Assembly (NCBI GenBank): GCA_003023665.1
Contig: PXYR01000007.1
Location: forward strand, 1-25,891
Source of the DNA: Bacteroidota bacterium
GTDB lineage: Bacteria; Bacteroidota; Bacteroidia; Flavobacteriales; Schleiferiaceae
DNA length: 25,891 nucleotides
Direction: 5' to 3'
Each line of letters opens with the position of its first letter. The first letter of the stretch is position 1. The translations under genes and the position numbers were made by a program. The notes under the pieces are model-generated. The model was given only the letters and a program-made list of their open reading frames with translations, was not told the DNA's origin and did not search any database. Positions 14,116 to 24,100 of the stretch are shown here, piece by piece.

Positions 14116-14144
14116 AAAGGTGCCTCCCAAAGGGAGGTGCCTTT
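14116..14144 (+). terminator. Hairpin between tuf and tRNA-Trp (attenuator or processing site)
   Basis: AAAGGTGCCTCCC and GGGAGGTGCCTTT form a 13-bp stem with two adjacent G-T pairs and an AAA loop. Only CTTTCTG follows instead of a T-run, so partial termination or a 3'-end/processing structure is more likely than full stop, since the downstream genes have no obvious separate promoter. Confidence 0.6.
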
Positions 14145-14154
14145 CTGCCTACAT

Positions 14155-14225
14155 ACGGGCATAGTTCAATGGTAGAATAGCGGTCTCCAAAACCGTTGAT
14201 CAGGGTTCGAATCCTTGTGCCCGTG
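14155..14225 (+). tRNA. tRNA-Trp (anticodon CCA)
   Basis: The acceptor is ACGGGCA/TGCCCGT with discriminator G, the D-stem GTTC/GAAT, the anticodon stem GCGGT/ACCGT closing CTCCAAA (anticodon CCA), and the T-arm CAGGG-TTCGAAT-CCTTG. It reads UGG. It lies 17 bases before secE. Confidence 0.96.
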
Positions 14226-14242
14226 CAAAGAGATAAAAAAAG

Positions 14243-14437
14243 ATGAGCAAAATCATAACATCACTTCAAGATTCATGGAATGAATTCGCAGTGAAAGCGA
14301 CGTGGCCTTCATTAAGTGAATTACAAAAAAGTACAGTCTTAGTTATAGTAGGAACTATCATCTTTTCACTCGTGGTATTTGGTATGGACAAAGCAATCTC
14401 AACTATACTTGAGTTTGTGTATTCAATCTTCGGATAA
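14243..14437 (+). CDS. secE: Preprotein translocase subunit SecE
   Basis: This 64-residue subunit of the SecYEG channel has an amphipathic N-terminal stretch with ATWPSLSELQKST (the conserved V/T-x-WPS motif) and a single membrane helix (about residues 30-58). It is the short, one-helix form. It sits between tRNA-Trp and nusG, its usual place in bacteria, and its stop is one base from the nusG start. Confidence 0.95.
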   Translation: MSKIITSLQDSWNEFAVKATWPSLSELQKSTVLVIVGTIIFSLVVFGMDKAISTILEFVYSIFG

Positions 14438-14438
14438 G

Positions 14439-14987
14439 ATGTCAGATACTGGAATGAAATGGTATGTGTTGCGCACAATAAGTGGCCAAGAGCATAAAAC
14501 CAAAACTTATATCGAAAACGAAATGGCTCATGCTGGAATGAGCGATTTAGTAGGTCGAATAGTAATTCCTATGGAAAAAGTCGTTCAAGTGCGAAACGGC
14601 AAAAAAGTCATTAAGGAAAAAACTAGAACTCCAGGTTACATGTATGTTGAGACAACATTGACAGGAGAAGTAAGCCACATGATAAAGAATTTACCGAATG
14701 TGGTTGGATTTTTATCAAATGTGAAAGGTGGCGATCCTTCGCCCATGCGAGGTGCTGAAGTAAGTAGACTTCTAGGTGAAGTAGACAAGCAGGCTGAAAA
14801 TGCCGCAATGCTGATGATTCCATTTACAGTGGGTGAAACAGTAAAAGTGATTAATGGTCCATTTAGCACTTTTGATGCGACCATTGAAAAAATCAACGAG
14901 GAGAAACAGAAGTTAGAGGTTACTGTAAAAATCTTTGGTCGTAAGACTCCTGTTGAATTGAGCTTCACGGAAGTGGAGAAGTTATAA
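14439..14987 (+). CDS. nusG: Transcription termination/antitermination factor NusG
   Basis: This 182-residue protein binds the clamp of RNA polymerase and links it to Rho or the ribosome. The NGN domain begins KWYVLRTISGQEHK (residues 7-20) and runs to about 115. The KOW domain covers about 128-182, with FTVGETVKVINGPFSTFDAT. I choose ATG 14439, one base after secE, because a longer frame from 14379 would read through the secE gene in another frame and add residues unrelated to NusG. Confidence 0.97.
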   Translation: MSDTGMKWYVLRTISGQEHKTKTYIENEMAHAGMSDLVGRIVIPMEKVVQVRNGKKVIKEKTRTPGYMYVETTLTGEVSHMIKNLPNVVGFLSNVKGGDPSPMRGAEVSRLLGEVDKQAENAAMLMIPFTVGETVKVINGPFSTFDATIEKINEEKQKLEVTVKIFGRKTPVELSFTEVEKL

Positions 14988-15019
14988 TTGATATAGATGT
15001 GAGACTATATATAGGTTCG
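14988..15019 (+). promoter_or_regulatory. Candidate promoter in front of rplK
   Basis: TTG at 14988-14990, a 21-base spacer and TAGGTTCG at 15012-15019 fit the Bacteroidota consensus with one mismatch. It would give the ribosomal-protein genes their own start in addition to transcription from upstream. Confidence 0.35.
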
Positions 15020-15049
15020 TTTTTCATGCTTCCAACTAGAGAAACGGCC
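15014..15049 (+). promoter_or_regulatory. Hairpin in the rplK leader (possible L1 operator)
   Basis: CGTTTTTC (15018-15025) pairs with GAGAAACG (15039-15046); after a small asymmetric break GG (15014) pairs with CC (15048). In many bacteria the rplK-rplA leader contains an L1-binding hairpin with such a broken stem. The position fits; the exact L1 motif could not be verified by eye. Confidence 0.3.
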
Positions 15050-15081
15050 ACAACAACAACGCTAAATAGTAATAACAAGAA

Positions 15082-15519
15082 ATGGCAAAAGAGGTTAGTA
15101 AAGTAGTAAAGCTTCAGGTCCGTGGTGGCCAAGCTAACCCTTCTCCTCCTGTAGGTCCAGCATTGGGTGCTGCGGGTGTCAATATCATGGAATTCTGTAA
15201 ACAGTTTAACGCTCGTTCACAGGATAAAATGGGTCAAGTGTTGCCGGTAGTGATTTCTGTATATACAGATAAGAGCTTCGACTTCATTGTTAAGACACCA
15301 CCCGCTGCAGTTCAATTATTGGAAGCTGCAAAGATTAAGAAGGGGTCATCGGAGCCTAACCGTAGTAAAGTTGCTAAAGTTACTTGGGATGCTGTTCGCA
15401 AGATTGCAGAAGATAAAATGGTTGATTTAAACTGTTTTACTGTTGAATCAGCAATGTCTATGATTGCTGGTACTGCAAGAAGTATGGGTATAACTGTTAT
15501 GGGCGAGAAGCCGTTTTAA
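15082..15519 (+). CDS. rplK: 50S ribosomal protein uL11
   Basis: This 145-residue protein of the GTPase-associated centre opens with KLQVRGGQANPSPPVGPALG, the proline-rich linker and N-terminal domain of L11, and ends with the rRNA-binding domain (SMIAGTARSMGITVMG). It follows a 94-base leader with a candidate promoter and hairpin and precedes rplA by 16 bases. Confidence 0.98.
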   Translation: MAKEVSKVVKLQVRGGQANPSPPVGPALGAAGVNIMEFCKQFNARSQDKMGQVLPVVISVYTDKSFDFIVKTPPAAVQLLEAAKIKKGSSEPNRSKVAKVTWDAVRKIAEDKMVDLNCFTVESAMSMIAGTARSMGITVMGEKPF

Positions 15520-15535
15520 TTTAAAGTTTGAATCA

Positions 15536-16228
15536 ATGGCAAAATTGACTAAAAACATGAAAAACGCGCTCGCTAAACTTGAAAAGGGTAAAGTATACTC
15601 AATTGGCGAAGCAGCGACCTTGGTAAAGGAGGTAAACTGCACTAAGTTTGATGCATCTGTTAACTTGGCAGTCCGTTTAGGTGTTGATCCTCGAAAAGCA
15701 AACCAAATGGTTCGCGGAGTAGTGAGTCTTCCACACGGAACTGGTAAGAGCGTACGTGTTTTGGCTTTAGTTACACCAGATAAGGTGGAAGAAGCAAAAG
15801 CAGCAGGTGCTGATTACGCGGGCCTTGATGAATTCATCGAGAAAATAAAAGGCGGTTGGACGGACATTGATGTGATCGTTACAATGCCTTCAGTAATGGG
15901 TAAAATTGGTCCTTTGGGTCGTGTATTAGGTCCTCGTGGCCTTATGCCAAATCCAAAATCCGGTACCGTTACTATGGACGTAGCAAAAGCTGTGGGTGAA
16001 GTAAAAGCCGGAAAGATTGACTTTAAGGTTGATCGTTACGGAATTGTACACGCAGCTGTGGGTAAGGTATCATTTGATGCAGCTAAAATCCAAGAGAATG
16101 CGGAAGAACTAATTAGAACACTCAATAAGCTCAAGCCGAGTTCGGCTAAAGGTACTTATATGAAGAGTGTCTATATGTCTTCTACAATGTCTCCAGGAAT
16201 ATCTGTAGATGCTAAGTCAGTTTCATAA
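15536..16228 (+). CDS. rplA: 50S ribosomal protein uL1
   Basis: This 230-residue stalk protein binds 23S rRNA and in many bacteria represses its own operon. The signature MGKIGPLGRVLGPRGLMPNP is encoded near 15895-15954 (about residues 120-139). Normal length and no interruption. It follows rplK by 16 bases and precedes rplJ by 18. Confidence 0.98.
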   Translation: MAKLTKNMKNALAKLEKGKVYSIGEAATLVKEVNCTKFDASVNLAVRLGVDPRKANQMVRGVVSLPHGTGKSVRVLALVTPDKVEEAKAAGADYAGLDEFIEKIKGGWTDIDVIVTMPSVMGKIGPLGRVLGPRGLMPNPKSGTVTMDVAKAVGEVKAGKIDFKVDRYGIVHAAVGKVSFDAAKIQENAEELIRTLNKLKPSSAKGTYMKSVYMSSTMSPGISVDAKSVS

Positions 16229-16246
16229 TCTTAAGAGAAAAGTAAC

Positions 16247-16768
16247 ATGACAAGAGAAGATAAACTTACTCAAATTGAAGAGCTAACAACAGTTTTGAAT
16301 GATACTCCGACAATTTATTTGGCGGATATCGCGGCTTTGGATGCTGATACAACTTCTAGCTTGCGCAGAGCAAGTTTTGGAAAAGGAATCAAGCTAACGG
16401 TCGTAAAGAATACGTTGCTCAAAAAAGCTATGGATGCATCAGAGAAAGACTTTGACGGTCTTTACGATGTATTGAAAGGGAATACTAGTATAATGCTTTC
16501 AGAGGCTGGAAACGCTCCTGCGAAACTCATTAAAGAGTTCCGCAAAAAGAACGATAAACCAGTTTTGAAAGGCGCTTGGATTGAAGAGAGCGTTTACGTA
16601 GGGGATGATAATTTAGAAATGCTGACAGCAATCAAGTCTAAGGAAGAATTGATTGGAGACGTTATAGCATTACTACAGAGTCCTGCGAAAAACGTTGTTT
16701 CTGCACTTCAGAGTGCTGGTGGCAATATTGCCGGTATCCTAAAAACTTTGGAAGGACGCAACGCGTAA
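16247..16768 (+). CDS. rplJ: 50S ribosomal protein uL10
   Basis: This 173-residue protein anchors L7/L12 dimers to 23S rRNA. The N-terminal rRNA-binding part contains SLRRASFGKGIKLTVVKNTL, and the C-terminal helix that carries L12 ends the protein. Only 18 bases separate it from rplA, too little for the long L10 leader found in E. coli, so any L10 feedback must use another site. Confidence 0.97.
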   Translation: MTREDKLTQIEELTTVLNDTPTIYLADIAALDADTTSSLRRASFGKGIKLTVVKNTLLKKAMDASEKDFDGLYDVLKGNTSIMLSEAGNAPAKLIKEFRKKNDKPVLKGAWIEESVYVGDDNLEMLTAIKSKEELIGDVIALLQSPAKNVVSALQSAGGNIAGILKTLEGRNA

Positions 16769-16819
16769 TTCCTTTATTGATAATTAATTAAGAATTAAAC
16801 TTTTTAAATTTTACTAAAA

Positions 16820-17197
16820 ATGGCTGATATCAAAGAATTGGGCGATGCTCTAGTAAACTTGACAGTGAAAGAAGTATCTGAATTAGCAGATTACTTGAAA
16901 GAAGAACATGGCATCGAGCCTGCTGCTGCTGCAGTAGCAGTTGCTGGTCCTGCAGCTGGTGGCGACGCCGGTGGTGGTGACGAGCAAACTGAGTTCGACG
17001 TAGTCTTGAAAGCTGCTGGTGGTTCTAAACTTGCTGTAGTTAAGCTTGTTAAAGAAATGACTGGTTTAGGCTTGAAAGAGGCTAAAGAAAAAGTAGATAG
17101 CGCACCTGCTGCATTGAAAGAGGGCGTATCTAAAGACGAAGCAGAAGCGTTGAAAGCGCAGCTTGAAGAAGCTGGTGCTGAAGTTGAGATCAAGTAA
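16820..17197 (+). CDS. rplL: 50S ribosomal protein bL12 (L7/L12)
   Basis: This 125-residue stalk protein recruits translational GTPases. It has the N-terminal dimerisation helix pair, an Ala/Gly-rich hinge (about residues 35-56, AAAAVAVAGPAAGGDAGG) and the C-terminal domain with KLVKEMTGLGLKEAKE. A 51-base, very AT-rich gap separates it from rplJ, and may serve as a translation-enhancing leader for a protein needed in several copies per ribosome. An attenuator-like hairpin follows. Confidence 0.98.
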   Translation: MADIKELGDALVNLTVKEVSELADYLKEEHGIEPAAAAVAVAGPAAGGDAGGGDEQTEFDVVLKAAGGSKLAVVKLVKEMTGLGLKEAKEKVDSAPAALKEGVSKDEAEALKAQLEEAGAEVEIK

Positions 17198-17219
17198 TTG
17201 ATCTCCTGCTAGGTTATCC

Positions 17220-17262
17220 GGTTTAGGTCTTTGGGGTGGTCCCCTTAGACCTAAACCTTTTT
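17220..17262 (+). terminator. Attenuator-like terminator between rplL and rpoB
   Basis: GGTTTAGGTCT (17220-17230) pairs with AGACCTAAACC (17247-17257), and inside it GGGG with CCCC around a TGGT loop, with a T-T/T-T internal mismatch. TTTTT follows. rpoB starts 26 bases later without an obvious promoter, so partial termination is expected, lowering polymerase subunits relative to L12 as in E. coli. Confidence 0.75.
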
Positions 17263-17288
17263 GTGTTTAATTAACATTTTGGGCTGAA

Positions 17289-20200
17289 ATGGTAAACCAA
17301 ATTAATGCTCCTCAGGAGCGAATCAACTTTTCTTCAACGGCTATTAAGACGGCTTTTCCCGACTTTTTAGATATTCAGTTGAAGAGTTTTATGGACTTCT
17401 TCCAAATAGAGACGAAGCCATCTGAAAGATCTGAAGAGGGTCTTCACCGCGTATTTGCGGAAAATTTTCCAATTTCAGATTCAAGAAACAACTTTGTTCT
17501 TGAATTTTTGGACTACTTCGTAGATCCTCCACGTTATTCGGAGCGCGAATGTATCGAGCGTGGCTTGACATTCTGTGTGCCGCTAAAAGCGCGCCTAAAA
17601 CTGTATTGTACAGACCCGGAACATGAAGATTTTGAAACGATTGTTCAAGACGTATATCTAGGAACAATTCCTTACATGTCTCCTCGGGGTACCTTTATAG
17701 TTAATGGTGCTGAGCGTATTATCGTGAGCCAATTACACCGTTCACCTGGTGTTTTCTTTGGTCAATCGTACCACGCGAACGGAACTAAACTTTATTCAGC
17801 CCGTATTATTCCGTTCAAAGGATCTTGGATTGAATTCGCAACGGATATCAATCAAGTAATGTATGCCTACATTGATAGAAAGAAAAAGTTACCTGTAACT
17901 ACGCTTCTTCGTTCAATTGGCTACGAAAGAGACAAAGACATATTAGAAATATTTGACTTAGCAGAAGAGGTTAAAGTGAGCAAGGCTGCTTTAAAGCGTT
18001 CTATAGGGCGTAAACTGGCTGCTAGAGTTTTGAAAACTTGGATTGAGGATTTTGTAGATGAGGATACTGGAGAGGTAGTCTCTATAGAAAGAAATGAGGT
18101 TATCCTTGATCGAGATACAATATTAGATAAAGAGCATACAGAAGAAATCATTGATGCAGAGGTTAGCACGATTCTTCTTCACAAAGAGGACATAGCGTCT
18201 TCCGATTTTGCGATTATTCACAATACGCTACAAAAAGATCCTACCAATACTGAGAAGGAGGCCGTAGAACACATCTATCGTCAACTTCGTAATGCTGAAC
18301 CGCCTGATGAGGAAACAGCGCGAGGTATTATTGATAAATTATTTTTCTCTGAGCAGCGTTATTCATTGGGAGAGGTTGGTCGTTACCGCTTGAACAAAAA
18401 GTTATACGAAGGTTCGGAAGAGGATTCACAGGTTCTAACAAAAGGCGATATTATTGAAATCATCAAGCGCTTGATTGAGTTGATTAACTCAAAAGCAGAA
18501 ATTGATGATATTGATCACCTAAGTAACCGCCGTGTTCGTACAGTTGGCGAACAGATGGCCAATCAATTTGGTGTAGGACTTGCTCGTATGGCTAGAACTA
18601 TTCGCGAGCGTATGAACGTTCGTGATAACGAAGTATTTACCCCAATCGATTTGATTAATGCGAAAACACTGTCATCAGTTATAAATTCATTCTTTGGAAC
18701 GAATCAGCTGAGTCAATTCATGGATCAAACGAATCCATTGTCTGAAATCACACACAAACGTCGTCTTTCAGCCTTGGGACCGGGTGGATTATCAAGAGAA
18801 CGTGCAGGATTTGAGGTACGTGATGTTCACTACACTCACTATGGTCGTTTATGTCCAATTGAAACACCTGAAGGTCCTAATATTGGTTTGATTTCTTCGC
18901 TTTGTGTTTACGCCAAAGTGAATTCAATGGGATTCATTGAGACTCCTTATCGCCACGTAAGAGATGGTAAGGTGGTCGTTGATGAAGCACCTAATTATCT
19001 AAGTGCAGAAGAGGAAGAAGCGAAAGTAATTGCTCAGGCGAATGCTCCAATCAGCCCAGACGGAACATTCATCAATGAGAAGGTAAAAGTTCGCGAGGAA
19101 GGAGATTTCCCAGTTGTTGAGCCAGCCACCATTGATTATATGGATGTTGCGCCGAATCAAATTGCTTCTATTTCTGCATCGCTTATTCCTTTCTTGGAGC
19201 ACGATGATGCCAACCGTGCATTGATGGGTTCTAACATGATGCGTCAGGCAGTACCTCTACTTCGCCCTGAAGCGCCGATTGTTGGAACAGGCCTGGAAAG
19301 ACAAGTAGCAAGCGATTCTCGTGTTTTGATTAACTCGGAAGGTACTGGTACTGTGGAATATGTAGACTCCATGCAAATTCAGATTCGCTACGACCGCAAC
19401 GAAGAGGAGCGTGCCGTAAGTTTTGAAGAAGATGTGAAGTCTTACCACTTGGTAAAATTCCAAAAGACAAATCAAGGAACAACAATTAACCTAAAGCCTA
19501 TTGTTAAAAAAGGCGATAGAGTAGATGTTGGTCAAGTACTTTGTGAAGGTTACGCAACGCAGAAAGGAGAACTTGCTCTTGGACGTAACATGCTTGTTTC
19601 CTTCATGCCTTGGAAAGGCTACAACTTTGAGGATGCAATTGTAATTTCTGAAAGAGTTGTTCGTGAGGATATCTTTACTTCTATTCATATTGATGAATAT
19701 TCGCTTGAAGTGCGCGATACCAAATTGGGTGCCGAGGAATTGACAGCAGATATTCCGAACGTAAGTGAAGAGGCTACCAAGGATTTAGACGAGAACGGAA
19801 TTATTCGTGTTGGAGCTGAAATTAAGCCTGGCGATATTCTAATAGGTAAGATTACCCCTAAAGGTGAAAGTGATCCTTCTCCTGAAGAAAAGCTCTTGCG
19901 CGCCATATTTGGTGACAAGGCAGGTGATGTGAAGGATGCTTCATTGAAGGCGTCTCCTTCATTGAACGGGGTTGTTATTGATAAGAAACTCTTTACTCGA
20001 TTAGTTAAAGACAAGCGTCAACGCGCTGAAGATAAAGAGGAAATTGGTCAGCTTGATTTGGAAATGGCGGCAGAATTAGCTGAATTGAAGTCAGTTTTTG
20101 TTTCCAAGTTATCTAACCTTGTCCAAGGCAAGACCTCTCAAGGAGTTATTAATGACTTAAACGAAGACGTTATACCTAAAGGTGTGAAGTTTACGCTAAA

Positions 20201-21107
20201 AGCATTGAACGCAATTGAGGACTACAGCCGTATTGTAGGAGGTAAATGGACTACGGACGATGTTCGTAATGATAAGATTGACACGCTCATACACAATTAC
20301 AAGATTCGTGTAAATGACATCCAAGGGGCGTATCGCCGGAAACGATTTGCAATTACTGTTGGTGATGAACTTCCAGCAGGTATTGTCAAATTAGCCAAGG
20401 TGTATATTGCTAAAAAGCGCAAGCTGAAAGTTGGTGATAAGATGGCGGGTCGTCACGGAAACAAGGGTATAGTTGCTCGTATTGTTCGTGATGAGGATAT
20501 GCCTTTCTTAGAGGACGGTACTCCTGTTGACATTGTCTTGAATCCACTTGGTGTACCATCACGTATGAACATTGGTCAGATATATGAAACAGTGCTTGGT
20601 TGGGCAGGTAGAAAACTGGATAAGAACTTTGCCACCCCAATTTTTGATGGTGCTTCATTAGATGATATTACTTCGTACGTGAGCGAAGCTGGACTTCCAG
20701 AATTCGGTCATACACAATTGTACGACGGCGGTACGGGTGAACCATTTGATCAAAGAGCAACAGTAGGTATAATCTACATGTTGAAGCTTGGCCACATGGT
20801 AGACGACAAGATGCATGCTAGATCAATTGGTCCGTATTCATTGATTACGCAACAACCTTTGGGCGGTAAGGCTCAGTTTGGTGGTCAGCGTTTTGGAGAG
20901 ATGGAGGTTTGGGCTCTAGAAGCCTTTGGTGCAGCCAATATTTTACGAGAAATCCTCACAGTTAAGTCTGATGACGTTATTGGACGTGCGAAGACTTACG
21001 AGGCTATTGTAAAAGGAGAGCGCATGCCGACTCCAGGAATTCCTGAATCATTCAATGTATTGCTGCATGAATTGAAAGGACTAGGATTGAAAGTAACGTT
21101 GGACTAA
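17289..21107 (+). CDS. rpoB: DNA-directed RNA polymerase subunit beta
   Basis: This 1272-residue catalytic subunit is complete. The rifampicin-binding region starts near residue 468 (FFGTNQLSQFMDQTNPLSE), continues through THKRRLSALGPGGL and reaches ETPEGPNIGLI. At the usual resistance positions (FMDQ, THKRR, LSALG) the residues are those of the sensitive type. KMAGRHGNKG near residue 1050 and the C-terminal GGKAQFGGQRFGEMEVWALE near 1190-1210 are standard. It is shorter than the 1342-residue E. coli protein, in keeping with lineage-specific insertions. It lies between two hairpins that may tune its level. Confidence 0.99.
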   Translation: MVNQINAPQERINFSSTAIKTAFPDFLDIQLKSFMDFFQIETKPSERSEEGLHRVFAENFPISDSRNNFVLEFLDYFVDPPRYSERECIERGLTFCVPLKARLKLYCTDPEHEDFETIVQDVYLGTIPYMSPRGTFIVNGAERIIVSQLHRSPGVFFGQSYHANGTKLYSARIIPFKGSWIEFATDINQVMYAYIDRKKKLPVTTLLRSIGYERDKDILEIFDLAEEVKVSKAALKRSIGRKLAARVLKTWIEDFVDEDTGEVVSIERNEVILDRDTILDKEHTEEIIDAEVSTILLHKEDIASSDFAIIHNTLQKDPTNTEKEAVEHIYRQLRNAEPPDEETARGIIDKLFFSEQRYSLGEVGRYRLNKKLYEGSEEDSQVLTKGDIIEIIKRLIELINSKAEIDDIDHLSNRRVRTVGEQMANQFGVGLARMARTIRERMNVRDNEVFTPIDLINAKTLSSVINSFFGTNQLSQFMDQTNPLSEITHKRRLSALGPGGLSRERAGFEVRDVHYTHYGRLCPIETPEGPNIGLISSLCVYAKVNSMGFIETPYRHVRDGKVVVDEAPNYLSAEEEEAKVIAQANAPISPDGTFINEKVKVREEGDFPVVEPATIDYMDVAPNQIASISASLIPFLEHDDANRALMGSNMMRQAVPLLRPEAPIVGTGLERQVASDSRVLINSEGTGTVEYVDSMQIQIRYDRNEEERAVSFEEDVKSYHLVKFQKTNQGTTINLKPIVKKGDRVDVGQVLCEGYATQKGELALGRNMLVSFMPWKGYNFEDAIVISERVVREDIFTSIHIDEYSLEVRDTKLGAEELTADIPNVSEEATKDLDENGIIRVGAEIKPGDILIGKITPKGESDPSPEEKLLRAIFGDKAGDVKDASLKASPSLNGVVIDKKLFTRLVKDKRQRAEDKEEIGQLDLEMAAELAELKSVFVSKLSNLVQGKTSQGVINDLNEDVIPKGVKFTLKALNAIEDYSRIVGGKWTTDDVRNDKIDTLIHNYKIRVNDIQGAYRRKRFAITVGDELPAGIVKLAKVYIAKKRKLKVGDKMAGRHGNKGIVARIVRDEDMPFLEDGTPVDIVLNPLGVPSRMNIGQIYETVLGWAGRKLDKNFATPIFDGASLDDITSYVSEAGLPEFGHTQLYDGGTGEPFDQRATVGIIYMLKLGHMVDDKMHARSIGPYSLITQQPLGGKAQFGGQRFGEMEVWALEAFGAANILREILTVKSDDVIGRAKTYEAIVKGERMPTPGIPESFNVLLHELKGLGLKVTLD

Positions 21108-21118
21108 TATGAATACTC

Positions 21119-21142
21119 CCTGAGGCTCTAGCCTCAGGTTTT
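21119..21142 (+). terminator. Hairpin with T-run between rpoB and rpoC
   Basis: CCTGAGGC (21119-21126) and GCCTCAGG (21131-21138) form an 8-bp stem with a TCTA loop, followed by TTTT. It fills most of the 49-base gap. The short T-run suggests a weak terminator, pause or mRNA-processing hairpin and not full termination. Confidence 0.55.
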
Positions 21143-21156
21143 AATACAATCGCATT

Positions 21157-24100
21157 ATGGCTCTTAGAAAAAGCGATAAAAATCAAAACAGCGCATTTAA
21201 CAAGATTACAATCTCGTTAACTGCCCCAGAAACCATCCTTGAAAACAGTCATGGAGAGGTTTTAAAACCAGAAACAATCAACTACCGTACACACAAGCCG
21301 GAGCGTGATGGTCTTTTCTGTGAGCGCATTTTTGGTCCTGTAAAGGATTACGAATGTGCCTGTGGTAAATACAAAAGAATCCGTTACAAAGGAATTGTTT
21401 GTGACAGATGTGGTGTTGAGGTTACTGAGAAAAAAGTACGTCGTGATAGAGTAGGTCACATCTCTTTGGTGGTACCTGTTGTTCATATTTGGTACTTCCG
21501 TTCGTTACCGAACAAAATAGGTTATTTATTGGGCTTGCCATCTAAGAAATTAGATATGGTGATTTACTACGAGCGTTATGTAGTAATTCAGGCAGGTAAT
21601 GCGGTAGATAACGAGGGGAATCCTCTAGAACGCATGCAATTCTTAACGGAAGACGAGTACTTGGATGCTATGGAGCGTTTGCCAATAGAAAACCAGTACC
21701 TGGAAGATTCAGATCCTAACAAATTCATTGCAAAGATGGGAGCCGAAGCTGTACAAGCATTATTGGGTACCCTAGATTTGGATGAGTTGTCCTACCAATT
21801 GCGTCATAAAGCAAATACAGAAACTTCTCAGCAACGTAAGCAAGAAGCTTTAAAGCGTCTACAAGTTGTAGAAAGCTTGCGCGATGCAAACTCTCGTATT
21901 GAAAATAATCCAGAGTGGATGGTAATGAGCGTTGTTCCAGTAATCCCACCGGAACTGCGTCCTCTGGTACCACTAGATGGTGGTCGCTTTGCTACCTCGG
22001 ATTTGAACGACTTATACCGTCGTGTGATTATACGTAACAACCGTCTTAAGCGTCTACTTGAAATCAAGGCGCCTGAGGTGATCTTGAGAAACGAGAAGCG
22101 TATGCTTCAAGAGTCTGTAGATAGTTTGTTTGATAATACTCGTAAGTCATCTGCTGTTAAGACAGAGAGCAATCGTCCATTGAAATCACTTTCGGATTCA
22201 TTGAAAGGTAAGCAAGGTCGTTTCCGTCAGAACCTATTGGGTAAGCGTGTTGATTATTCTGCACGTTCAGTAATCGTAGTAGGTCCAGAATTGAAGCTAC
22301 ACGAATGTGGTCTTCCTAAAAACATGGCTGCTGAGCTGTACAAACCTTTCATCGTACGAAAGTTGATTGAAAGAGGCATTGTGAAAACGGTTAAGTCGGG
22401 TAAGAAAATCATAGATCGTCGTGATCCTGTAGTTTGGGATATTCTTGAGAATGTGATGAAAGGTCACCCGGTATTATTAAACCGTGCACCAACACTTCAC
22501 CGCTTGGGTATTCAAGCGTTCCAGCCTAAACTCATTGAGGGTAAAGCAATCCAATTGCATCCTTTAGCGTGTACGGCATTTAACGCGGATTTCGATGGTG
22601 ATCAGATGGCTGTGCACCTCCCATTAGGGCCAGCTGCTATCTTAGAAGCACAGGTATTAATGTTGGCGTCACACAACATTTTGAACCCAGCAAACGGTTC
22701 TCCTATTGCAGTTCCTTCACAGGATATGGTTCTAGGTCTATACTATATGACCAAGTCAATGAAGAATACCAAAGACATGCCTGTAAGAGGTGAGGGAATG
22801 GTATTCTATTCACCTGAAGAAGTTGAGATTGCCTTAAATGAGGGAGCGGTAGACTTGCATGCACAGATTAAGATCAAAGGTCGCGTGGAGCAAGAGGATG
22901 GATCTATGAATATGGAATTCATTGAGACTACTGTAGGTCGTGTATTATTCAACCAGGCTGTACCAGAGCAGGTTTCATTTATCAATACCGTATTAACTAA
23001 GAAAGCACTTCGTGGAATTATCGCAGATGTTTTGAAAAAAACAGATGTACCCGCTACAGCTAAATTCTTGGATGATATTAAGTCTATGGGATATGGACGC
23101 GCCTTCCGAGGTGGTCTATCGTTCTCGTTGAATGATATTAGAATTCCAGATGCCAAGGAGAAATTGATTTCCGAAGCAGCTGAAGAGGTTGATGGTATTT
23201 TTGCATCGTACAACATGGGTTTAATTACCAATAACGAACGATACAATCAGGTAATTGACGTTTGGACCAATACAAACGCTCGATTGACGCAGGAAGCTAT
23301 GAGTACCTTGATTAATGATCGTCAAGGTTTCAATCCAATTTATATGATGCTTGATTCTGGAGCACGTGGATCAAAGGAGCAGATTCGTCAGCTTTCCGGG
23401 ATGCGTGGTTTGATGGCTAAGCCACAAAAATCAGGCTCTGCAGGTGGAGAAATCATTGAAAACCCGATTATCTCTAACTTTAAGGAGGGATTATCCATTC
23501 TTGAGTACTTTATTTCTACTCACGGTGCTCGTAAAGGTCTTGCAGATACGGCATTGAAAACGGCAGATGCTGGTTACCTAACACGTCGTTTGCATGATGT
23601 TGCACAAGACGTGGTGGTCAATGAAGTAGACTGTGGAACGCTTCGTGGCTTGGAGGTAACTGCATTGAAGAAAAGTGAAGAAATCGTTGAATCGCTTGCA
23701 GAGCGTATTATCGGTAGAGTTTCTTTAAATGATGTGGTTGATCCATTGACAGATGAGGTTTATATCGAATCAGGAGAATTAATTACTGAAGAGATTGCCA
23801 ATAGAATTGATGCTTCTCCAATAGAAGTTGTTGAAGTACGCTCTCCATTAACTTGTGCAACTAAGCGCGGTATTTGTGAGAAATGTTACGGAACAAACCT
23901 TGCTACCAATAAAGGGGCTCAGCAAGGTGACTCTGTTGGTGTTATTGCAGCTCAATCGATTGGAGAACCAGGAACGCAGCTTACACTACGTACATTCCAC
24001 GTTGGGGGTACTGCGGGTAACGTATCAGAAGAAAATAAAATCCTAGCCAAGTTTGACGGTAAAATCGAATTAGAAGATGTTCGTACTGTAGATGGCGAGA

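Noticed and set aside
14379..14438. Upstream start for nusG
   Set aside because: This segment is the out-of-frame end of secE; the NusG domain begins right after ATG 14439.
22806..23246. 146-codon minus-strand frame inside rpoC
   Set aside because: It is a mirror of conserved rpoC codons with no independent features.
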